Below are positions 58,615 to 64,000 of a stretch of DNA of 64,000 nt, piece after piece. Every line of letters starts with the position of its first letter. Within the stretch, counting starts at the first letter, position 1. The stretch is from Gudongella sp046224405 (GTDB lineage Bacteria > Bacillota > Clostridia > Tissierellales > Tissierellaceae). The stretch lies in NCBI RefSeq assembly GCF_046224405.1, contig NZ_JBJXRK010000001.1:62001-126000 (forward strand). Direction: 5' to 3'. The notes beneath the pieces were generated by a model. It ran no database searches and was not told the origin of the DNA. It worked only from the letters and a program-made list of their open reading frames with translations. The position numbers were made by a program, and so were the translations under genes.

Positions 58615-58643
58615 AATATACGTGGATGTATTTGACAATTGAA
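58615..58643 (-). promoter_or_regulatory. Promoter-like site of the second moron
   Basis: TTCAAT (58638-58643) and TATATT (58615-58620) on the minus strand, 17 bases apart. TTGTCA (58633-58638) is a second, badly spaced -35-like box. Confidence 0.35.
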
Positions 58644-58715
58644 AATTGATGAAAACTGATTGCATGATGGGGTTGAGGATGATGCATTGCGTATGGGTGT
58701 TATGCAAAACTATTC

Positions 58716-60281
58716 TTAGAAAACTAATAACCCTCTATCATCATAAACAGAATTACCAGTTTCTCCACCACAGCGGATTGCACGGTCAAGAGCCATGATT
58801 GTGGCAACAGCACCGTCAATCTTCTCGGTGGATTTCTCTTTATCTGCTTTGATATTTCCAGCAGGATCAGTTCTAATGAAGATATTATCCATCATCCAAC
58901 GAAGTACAGGATGGCCACCGTGGGCTATCTTTTCTTCCAACGTCAGCTTCATCAATTCCTTTGTTGGAGGAGACATATCTTTGAAGCCCTGTCCAAAAGG
59001 AACGACTGTGAAGCCTAAATTTTCTAAGTTCTGCGTCATTTGAACTGCGCCCCAGCGGTCAAAAGCAATCTCCCGGATGTTATACTTCATTCCAAGCTCC
59101 TCGATGAAAGTCTCGATAAAACCGTAGTGGACAACATTGCCTTCGGTAGTTAGAAGAACGCCTTGTTTCTCCCACACATCATAATTCACGTGATCCCGTC
59201 TAACCCTAAGATCAATACTGTCTTCTGGTATCCAGAAGTATGGCAGAACCACATATTTGTCATCTTCATCCTGTGGAGGAAATACAAGTACAAAGGCCGT
59301 AATGTCAGTGGAAGAGGAAAGGTCCAGTCCGCCATAGCAGACGCGGCCTTTAAGGGCTTCTGGATTAACCGGAAAAGCACAGGCATCCCATTTATCCATA
59401 GGCATCCAACGAATAGCCTGCTTCACCCATTGATTGAGTCGAAGCTGCCTGAAGCTGTTTTCTTCAGCGGGATTTTGTCTTGCAGACTCGTAGGCCATTT
59501 TTACTTTATCCATGCTGACAGTTATGCCAAGGGATGGATTTGCTTTCTTCCATACCTTTGGATCAGACCAGTCATCTTCAAGAGCTGCTCCATAAATGAC
59601 AGGGTAGAATGTAGGATCATTCTTTCTTCCTGCCATGATGTCTAGAGCTTTCTGATGAACCTCCCAGCAGATGCTGTTCTGGTTATCACCTGCAGTGGTG
59701 ATGAGAAAGTACAAGGGCTGCATTCTGGCATCACCACTACCTTTGGTCATAACATCGTAGAGCTTTCTATTCGGTTGAGTATGAAGCTCATCAAAGACAA
59801 CGCCATGGGTGTTAAAGCCATGCTTGTTTCCTACATCTGCAGAAAGCACTTGATAAATGCTTCCCGTGGGTTGATAGATCAGTCTTTTCTGTGAGTCCAG
59901 AATCTTTACCCGTTTGGACAAGGCAGGGCACATTCGCACCATATCTGCTGCCACATTAAAAACGATGGAGGCTTGGTTACGATCCGCAGCGCAGCCATAA
60001 ACCTCAGCACGTTCTTCATTGTCTCCACAGGTTAGGAGCAGGGCAACAGCCGCCGCGAGCTCACTTTTCCCCATCTTCTTTGGTATCTCTACATAAGCTG
60101 TATTAAACTGGCGATAGCCATTTGGTTTTATGGTTCCAAATAAATCACGGATGATTTGCTCTTGCCAATCTATAAGTTCAAAGGGCTTTCCTGCCCAAGT
60201 TCCTTTGGTATGGGAGAGGCATTCAATAAAACCTACTGCATAGTCCGCCATCTCCTTACTGTAATGGGAATCCTTCGCCAT
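58716..60281 (-). CDS. Terminase large subunit
   Basis: A protein of 521 residues. EIPKKMGKSELAAAVALL is the Walker A (residues 68-73), HGVVFDELHTQPN is the Walker B with the catalytic Glu (161-167), and the C-terminal nuclease domain has GGLDLSSSTDITAFVLV and FDRWGAVQMTQNLENLG as acidic metal sites. It packages DNA into the prohead. An in-frame extension to an ATC codon at 60317 (IRKLKKYKPTSYMAKDS) has AAAGGAGG properly spaced and looks like the native N terminus with a changed start codon; the ATG at 60281 is the only standard start. No small terminase subunit is seen upstream. Confidence 0.92.
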   Translation of the reverse strand: MAKDSHYSKEMADYAVGFIECLSHTKGTWAGKPFELIDWQEQIIRDLFGTIKPNGYRQFNTAYVEIPKKMGKSELAAAVALLLTCGDNEERAEVYGCAADRNQASIVFNVAADMVRMCPALSKRVKILDSQKRLIYQPTGSIYQVLSADVGNKHGFNTHGVVFDELHTQPNRKLYDVMTKGSGDARMQPLYFLITTAGDNQNSICWEVHQKALDIMAGRKNDPTFYPVIYGAALEDDWSDPKVWKKANPSLGITVSMDKVKMAYESARQNPAEENSFRQLRLNQWVKQAIRWMPMDKWDACAFPVNPEALKGRVCYGGLDLSSSTDITAFVLVFPPQDEDDKYVVLPYFWIPEDSIDLRVRRDHVNYDVWEKQGVLLTTEGNVVHYGFIETFIEELGMKYNIREIAFDRWGAVQMTQNLENLGFTVVPFGQGFKDMSPPTKELMKLTLEEKIAHGGHPVLRWMMDNIFIRTDPAGNIKADKEKSTEKIDGAVATIMALDRAIRCGGETGNSVYDDRGLLVF

Positions 60282-60426
60282 GTAAGAGGTTGGTTTATAC
60301 TTCTTTAGTTTTCGGATATGCGGACACCTCCTTTAAAAAAGACATAAAAAATAGACCATAAGGTCTTCTGTAACGAGGAAAAGAGCTATAATACAGCCCT
60401 GTTCCATTGTGCTTTTAATCTTGTTG
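60282..60426 (-). other. Gap upstream of terminase
   Basis: 145 bases hold the AAAGGAGGTG site, the ATC-start extension of the terminase and the terminator at 60345. No small-terminase gene or HNH gene is found in the usual position. Confidence 0.4.
60345..60366 (-). terminator. Terminator before terminase
   Basis: AGACC (60353-60357) and GGTCT (60362-60366), loop ATAA, followed on the minus strand by ATTTTTT. It closes the early-gene unit ending at 60427. Confidence 0.65.
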
Positions 60427-60651
60427 TTAATTGTATTCCTTCATCAATATTTCAAGTGCAGCCTGCGCATTGCCGTCGATGGGTTCAATGTCCCAGCCTC
60501 TATCAAAGTTTGCTATGATCTGGCCTTCTCGCTTTAGCATCAGCTTTGATATTCTACCCTCATCAATGCCGTAAGGGGAGCCTAAGTCAAAGCTTTTGAT
60601 CCAGTACTGAATGGTTCTGTTTTCGACTTCGATTTTGCCTTCTCTCCACAT
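60427..60651 (-). CDS. Small phage protein (DUF7678-like)
   Basis: A protein of 74 residues: MWREGKIEVENRTIQYWIKS, then FDLGSPYGIDEGRISKLMLK and RGWDIEPIDGNAQAALEILM. It is a beta-strand plus C-terminal helix of a kind common in early regions of clostridial phages; the DUF number is from memory and not certain. It lies 15 bases after the gene at 60666. AAGGAGGGC is the ribosome binding site. Confidence 0.65.
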   Translation of the reverse strand: MWREGKIEVENRTIQYWIKSFDLGSPYGIDEGRISKLMLKREGQIIANFDRGWDIEPIDGNAQAALEILMKEYN

Positions 60652-60665
60652 GGTCTAAGCCCTCC

Positions 60666-61022
60666 TTAAATCCTAATCACAATCGCCGGTAGAATTTGCT
60701 TTTCACCGGTCTGCCAGTCGGTGTGGCTCGTCTTAACCTTGGTAAGTCCCTCCATCCTGCAACCGTGCTTTTCAAATTCGGCAAGGGTTGCGATCAGCCC
60801 TGAGAAGGTGCTTGAAATGGTGATGTGGTCGATTCCATAGGCTCTGCAGGCGTTAACAATGGGTTCGATGTCGTAATCCCAAATGACCTCAGAAAAGTCG
60901 ATGGTGTCGTTTCCTGCTTCCTTGCTTCTTTCGTAAGCCCAGTACATGGTGCTGTTGATTCCAGACTCCTTAAAGTTTGCGCCGGTTGCTTTGGCTTCTT
61001 CAAATGCCTTGATTTTTTTCAT
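60666..61022 (-). CDS. Phage protein of unknown function
   Basis: A protein of 118 residues. It begins MKKIKAFEEAKATGANFKES, and the part after is DTIDFSEVIWDYDIEPIVNA, DHITISSTFSGLIATLAEFE, LTKVKTSHTDWQTGEK, an alpha/beta pattern I have met in similar phage regions without a function. The ATG at 61022 has GGAGGATGAG upstream. A shared promoter box (61060) lies about 40 bases upstream, so this unit starts here. Confidence 0.65.
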   Translation of the reverse strand: MKKIKAFEEAKATGANFKESGINSTMYWAYERSKEAGNDTIDFSEVIWDYDIEPIVNACRAYGIDHITISSTFSGLIATLAEFEKHGCRMEGLTKVKTSHTDWQTGEKQILPAIVIRI

Positions 61023-61059
61023 GTTCTCATCCTCCATTTAGTGTGGTTTTGTTTTGGTA

Positions 61060-61095
61060 TTACATATATCACTCTAAACGAGAATAATAGCAAGT
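61060..61095 (-). promoter_or_regulatory. Shared phage promoter box, copy B
   Basis: CTTGCTATTA, variable 7-mer, TTTAGAGTGATATATGTAA on the minus strand, as at 37366 and 62379. It lies about 38 bases before the 60666-61022 gene start. Confidence 0.65.
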
Positions 61096-61126
61096 CATTT
61101 CTGTAGTAATAGAGCAGGTTTTCAGT

Positions 61127-61438
61127 TTAATCTTCAATCGCTGTGTAACGCGAGAATTCATAACCTTCCGTATTAGACAATATCTTTTCACCGGTGTCTT
61201 TGTTAATGACCCTAATGCATCGAAGCTCACCTTTTTCATTGGTCCCGCCATCTGACTTCTTGATCCAGGGCTGATCTTCTAGAAAATTACTGGTGAACTT
61301 TTTAAACTCTGAATCACTGAGTTCAACTTCTCGAATCACAGTGTAATCAGAACCAATGACGCCATCTTCCTTTGCTTCTTCAGTTGCCTCTCGTAGTTCC
61401 TTGATGTTATAGAACTTTCGACCAAATAATGCCTTCAT
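61127..61438 (-). CDS. Phage protein (DUF6329-like)
   Basis: A protein of 103 residues: MKALFGRKFYNIKELREATE, VIREVELSDSEFKKFTSNFL, DQPWIKKSDGG, ELRCIRVINKDTGEKILSN and EGYEFSRYTAIED. The DQPW-x-x-x-D-G-G and I-R-V-I-N-K-x-T-G-E-K blocks look like the DUF6329 family of small phage proteins, recalled from memory. GGGAGGAG lies before the ATG. It is followed by the gene at 60666 and precedes the DUF4314 gene. Confidence 0.65.
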   Translation of the reverse strand: MKALFGRKFYNIKELREATEEAKEDGVIGSDYTVIREVELSDSEFKKFTSNFLEDQPWIKKSDGGTNEKGELRCIRVINKDTGEKILSNTEGYEFSRYTAIED

Positions 61439-61440
61439 TG

Positions 61441-61683
61441 CTATGTCTCCTCCCTGGACTTTTCATCGATTACCTTACAGGAATCAATGCCGTAAACCAC
61501 ATTCAAGCTGCTGCCGTTGTCCCACTGAACCATGATGGAGCCTGTGTCATCAACGCCCCACACGGTGCCTGTTGTGCCCGCAGGTGGTGCTTGCACATCA
61601 TCCATGCTAAGGAGCTGGACTCTGGCACCAGCAGGGTACTGCTTGCGTAGGTGGGCCAGTCTTTCTTTACTGATCGGTTTCAT
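61441..61683 (-). CDS. DUF4314 protein
   Basis: A protein of 80 residues. MKPISKERLAHLRKQYPAGA, then VQLLSMDDVQAPPAGTTGTV and IMVQWDNGSSLNVVYGIDS make an SH3-like barrel typical of DUF4314, a common accessory in clostridial phages and conjugative elements. The ATG at 61683 has AAAGGAGG 9 bases upstream; the frame is open 42 codons further. It overlaps the end of the next gene by 17 bases. Confidence 0.82.
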   Translation of the reverse strand: MKPISKERLAHLRKQYPAGARVQLLSMDDVQAPPAGTTGTVWGVDDTGSIMVQWDNGSSLNVVYGIDSCKVIDEKSREET

Positions 61684-62350
61684 TAGGAGCACCTCCTTTG
61701 AAAGCACTGCTGCCTGAAAGGTTTTGAAGGAGAATCTTTCTGTGGGTTTTGAACTCTTCTCCAATAAATCCAAGGCGGAGGAGGAAGCAGCGGAATGCGT
61801 ACTTTTCATTATCGACTTCTTTTTCTTTCACAGTGATTCTCTTTTGTGTTTTCGCCATCTCACAAAGCTTTGTGATGAATTGGGAGTAGGCTTTTATCGC
61901 ATCTGGATTTGGCAGCTTTGAAAACCAAGGGAAGCTAACGCGTTCTTCATCGGTTTTAATGGGGAGGGCATCCACATTCAGCGCTTTCTTGATGAGGTTT
62001 CCTTTTGCTTCTAACAACTTTGTTAGCTTTTCCAAATCTTCATTGGAAAGGGAGTCTTTTGGTATCTGGATGATGAGTCCCGTTTCCTCAAGTTCATCTT
62101 CAGCAGGAGCTGGTTCATCCACCTCAGCTTCAAACCCTGCATCTTGTAGCTTTTTCATCAGCGTCTTGATATTGTCCTGATCCAATTCGTTGTCAAAGGT
62201 TAGCTCTCCGTCTTTTCCGATTTGGTAGGGTCCGACCTGGTAAGCACAAGATGGAACTCCCAGGTATTTTAAGGGAACCTCTGTGATTTCGCTGATGAGC
62301 TTCACCAGCTTCTTCCGTTCGTTACCGGTTACGTTGTAACTGATTTTCAT
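61667..62350 (-). CDS. Phage early-region protein of the virulence-related type
   Basis: A protein of 227 residues. It starts KISYNVTGNERKKLVKLISE, with ITEVPLKYLGVPSCAYQVGP, a phage protein annotated elsewhere only as virulence-related, and ends in a helical part (ESVSFPWFSKLPN-like stretch, VSFPWFSKLPNPDAIKAYSQ). No enzyme motif is seen. AGGAGGTC precedes the ATG, and a shared promoter box lies 30 bases upstream at 62379. Confidence 0.65.
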   Translation of the reverse strand: MKISYNVTGNERKKLVKLISEITEVPLKYLGVPSCAYQVGPYQIGKDGELTFDNELDQDNIKTLMKKLQDAGFEAEVDEPAPAEDELEETGLIIQIPKDSLSNEDLEKLTKLLEAKGNLIKKALNVDALPIKTDEERVSFPWFSKLPNPDAIKAYSQFITKLCEMAKTQKRITVKEKEVDNEKYAFRCFLLRLGFIGEEFKTHRKILLQNLSGSSAFKGGAPNETDQ

Positions 62351-62378
62351 GGTATTGACCTCCTTGTTTTTGGCTTAC

Positions 62379-62413
62379 TACATATATCACTCTAAGTGAT
62401 GTTAATAGCAAGT
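62379..62413 (-). promoter_or_regulatory. Shared phage promoter box, copy C
   Basis: CTTGCTATTA, variable 7-mer, CTTAGAGTGATATATGTAG on the minus strand. Here the variable bases make ATCACT-TAG-AGTGAT a near palindrome. It lies about 30 bases before the 61667-62350 gene. Confidence 0.65.
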
Positions 62414-62432
62414 CTATCTTTCGATAGTTATG

Positions 62433-63665
62433 TTATTTATTTTCAGGGAGGTCACTGTAGCGGTATTCTTTGCCATCACGCAGGAGATAGACATCATCTG
62501 AAGTCTGTGCTCCAGAAATGAACCTTTCGACTATGACGTCACAAAACTTTTCATCAAGCTCAATGGTGTGACAAATCCGCTGGGTCTGATCACAAGCAAT
62601 GAGGGTGCTACCAGAACCGCCAAAGGGATCCAGGACAATGCAGTTGCTGAGACTTGAATTAAGAATAGGATGGGCCACAAGAGCCACAGGCTTCATAGTT
62701 GGATGAGAGCCATTCTTCTTAGGTTTTTCAAATTCCCAGATGGTCGTTTGCTTTCGATCTGCGTACCAGTTATGCTTGCCTTTTTTCTTCCAGCCAAAGA
62801 GCACAGGTTCATGCTGCCACTGGTAAGGAGACCTACCAAGGACCAACGATTGCTTTTTCCAGATGCAGGTGCCGGAGAGATAGAAGCCAGCTTCAGAGAA
62901 TGCCTTTCTAAAGTTCAACCCTTCCGTATCTGCATGGAAAACATAGATAGATGAGTCCTGCGTCATCACGGTTTCCGTATTGGTAAAAGCCGCCAATAGG
63001 AATTCATAGAAGGCAGAATCACCCATGTTGTCGTTTTTGATTTTACCGGCGGAGCCTTCATAGTTTACATTGTAAGGGGGATCTGTCACCACCAGGTTTG
63101 CCAGCTTTCCATCCATAAGAAGCGTGAAGGTTTCAGCCTTGGTAGAATCACCGCAAACCAGTCTATGGGGACCAAGCTTCCAGACGTCACCCAGTTTTGT
63201 CATGGCGGGTTTTTCCAGCTCTGCATCCACATCGAACTCATCATCGTGGATGCCTTCTTTCAAGGAATCCTTAAATAAGTCATCCAATTCAGAGGGATCA
63301 AAACCTGTAAGGGAAACATCAAAGTCTGCACCTTGCAGGTCAGCGATAAGAAGGGCTAGCTTATCCTTATCCCAGTCGCCGCTGATTTTATTAAGGGCAA
63401 TGTTTAGCGCCTTTTCTTTATCTTCATCCATTTCAATGACCACACACTCAACTTCGGTCATTCCTAAATCAAGGAGCACTTTTAATCTCTGGTGGCCGCC
63501 TACAACTCTGCCAGTGGTCTTGTTCCAGATGACCGGTTCAACATAACCAAACTGCTCAATGGAGCGTTTTAGTTTATCGTATTCTGCATCCCCGGGTTTT
63601 AAATCTTTACGGGGGTTATAGTCAGCGGGAAGTAAGAGCTTAGTTTTCAGTTTTTCAATCTTCAT
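62433..63665 (-). CDS. ParB-like/DNA methyltransferase fusion (N6-adenine or N4-cytosine)
   Basis: A protein of 410 residues. The first ~110 residues are a ParB/Sulfiredoxin-type domain (PADYNPRKDLKP, then WNKTTGRVVGGHQRLKVLLD, with the G-G-H-Q-R core). From about 185 the beta-class methyltransferase begins: LVVTDPPYNVNYEG is motif IV (DPPY), with the SAM motif at the C terminus (VLDPFGGSGSTLIACDQ). It would methylate phage DNA against host restriction. Its start overlaps the end of the MetK gene by 11 bases, and MetK makes the SAM it uses. Confidence 0.92.
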   Translation of the reverse strand: MKIEKLKTKLLLPADYNPRKDLKPGDAEYDKLKRSIEQFGYVEPVIWNKTTGRVVGGHQRLKVLLDLGMTEVECVVIEMDEDKEKALNIALNKISGDWDKDKLALLIADLQGADFDVSLTGFDPSELDDLFKDSLKEGIHDDEFDVDAELEKPAMTKLGDVWKLGPHRLVCGDSTKAETFTLLMDGKLANLVVTDPPYNVNYEGSAGKIKNDNMGDSAFYEFLLAAFTNTETVMTQDSSIYVFHADTEGLNFRKAFSEAGFYLSGTCIWKKQSLVLGRSPYQWQHEPVLFGWKKKGKHNWYADRKQTTIWEFEKPKKNGSHPTMKPVALVAHPILNSSLSNCIVLDPFGGSGSTLIACDQTQRICHTIELDEKFCDVIVERFISGAQTSDDVYLLRDGKEYRYSDLPENK

Positions 63666-64000
63666 ATCTTTCCGCCACCCTTCTTAAGTTTAGATTGAAA
63701 TCCACGTTCTCCCACGGGAAGAGTGATGAGTTAAAATGACCGTAGGTTGCTGTATCAGAGTAGATCGCATTTCTTAGGCGTAGCTTTTCAATGATGGCCG
63801 CAGGACGAAGATTAAAGATCTCTTTTACCAGTTCACCTAGATCTTCATCACTGATTTTCCCCGTACCAAAGGATGTCACATTAACTGCCACAGGGTTTGC
63901 TTTTCCGATGGCATAAGAAATAGCGACCTCGCATTTTTCAGCAAGCCCGCTCCAAACAATATTCTTAGCAATGTACCTGGCCATGTATGCACCACTTCTA
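63655..64000 (-). CDS. metK: S-adenosylmethionine synthetase (MetK), 5' part beyond window
   Basis: The gene enters from the right edge; 114 codons plus the stop are present. The sequence reads RSGAYMARYIAKNIVWSGLA, then CEVAISYAIGKANPVAVNVT and SFGTGKISDEDLGELVKEIF, the C-terminal domain of methionine adenosyltransferase. The YGHF near the end is also typical. MetK joins methionine and ATP into SAM, the donor for the adjacent methyltransferase. The pairing is common in clostridial phages. Start and N terminus cannot be judged. Confidence 0.9.
   Translation of the reverse strand, partial: RSGAYMARYIAKNIVWSGLAEKCEVAISYAIGKANPVAVNVTSFGTGKISDEDLGELVKEIFNLRPAAIIEKLRLRNAIYSDTATYGHFNSSLFPWENVDFNLNLRRVAERYED

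Larger units (their letters stand above)
33672..64000. mobile_element. Siphovirus-type prophage, left part (runs past window end)
   Basis: From the serine recombinases to MetK every gene is on the minus strand and of phage or passenger type. The left attachment site must lie between the TetR promoter (33671) and the recombinase terminator (33752). The exact core cannot be found because the right end is outside the window. Structural genes cover packaging, portal, protease, HK97 capsid, connectors, tail and lysis; there is no lysogeny repressor in the window. Confidence 0.85.

Noticed and set aside
61684..61809. Longer frame for the DUF4314 gene
   Set aside because: The extra residues are unlike the family and overlap the preceding gene; AAAGGAGG lies before the ATG at 61683.
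1..64000. tRNA, rRNA or CRISPR array anywhere in the window
   Set aside because: No cloverleaf-like sequences with CCA ends, no rRNA-like blocks and no regularly spaced repeats were found on reading both strands; a dedicated search was not possible.

Overview
The window looks like chromosome of an anaerobic member of the Bacillota, class Clostridia, carrying an integrated phage. The evidence is strong AGGAGG ribosome binding sites, DegV, CNNM/TlyC, DUF2703, paired short chromate transporters and a probable selenoprotein of the CC/Se-motif family, plus a prophage with three tandem serine recombinases and DUF2800/DUF2815 replication genes. I cannot name the genus from the sequence. No rRNA, tRNA or CRISPR array was seen.

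Positions 1-28,300 are ordinary chromosome. They hold a truncated SNF-family Na+ symporter; a five-gene minus-strand operon (CNNM/TlyC, FAD oxidoreductase, NYN-LOTUS protein, DUF697, GNAT); a ferritin-like protein; DUF2254; and a ferredoxin-reductase-like flavoprotein. Next come a MerR-methyltransferase fusion beside an MFS exporter, an Old Yellow Enzyme homologue behind a structured leader with an intrinsic terminator, a PLP aminotransferase, a metallophosphoesterase pair, a four-gene ABC efflux operon, a split chromate transporter and several single genes. From 24.7 to 28.3 kb each gene is bordered by a 30-31 bp palindromic repeat (TGAGTCA ... ACCGTCCCC ... TGACTCA). In the same stretch a 95-codon gene reads through an in-frame TGA placed like a selenocysteine codon (Cys-Sec), with a hairpin just downstream.

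Positions 28,300-33,700 are visibly AT-richer. They hold two minus-strand units: TetR, phasin-like protein and DegV, ended by a strong terminator; then AarF/UbiB kinase, CmpB-like membrane protein and HD-domain protein. The TetR gene has a clear sigma-70 type promoter followed by a palindromic operator.

Positions ~33,700-64,000 are the left part of a siphovirus-type prophage, all on the minus strand, so its transcription runs right to left. From right to left the genes are MetK (cut by the window end), a ParB-DNA methyltransferase fusion, small early genes, terminase large subunit, portal, ClpP-type protease, HK97 capsid, connectors, major tail protein with an Ig-like domain, and a tail chaperone with a -1 frameshift on A AAA AAC. 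Tape measure, tail hub, receptor-binding protein, holin and amidase follow, then an unusually placed DUF2800/DUF2815/DNA polymerase block and three serine recombinases next to the chromosomal junction. Three near-identical promoter boxes serve the early and recombinase genes.

The prophage carries passengers. A complete 3.5 kb tyrosine-recombinase trio (RIT-type element) with perfect 33 bp terminal inverted repeats sits inside the 3' end of the portal gene; removing it and keeping one CGCG restores an open frame that ends in a TAATG overlap with the protease gene. Two small genes with their own promoter-like and terminator signals (an Fe-S/zinc metallochaperone of the Csac_0668 type, and an unrecognised 100-residue protein) interrupt the late operon as morons.
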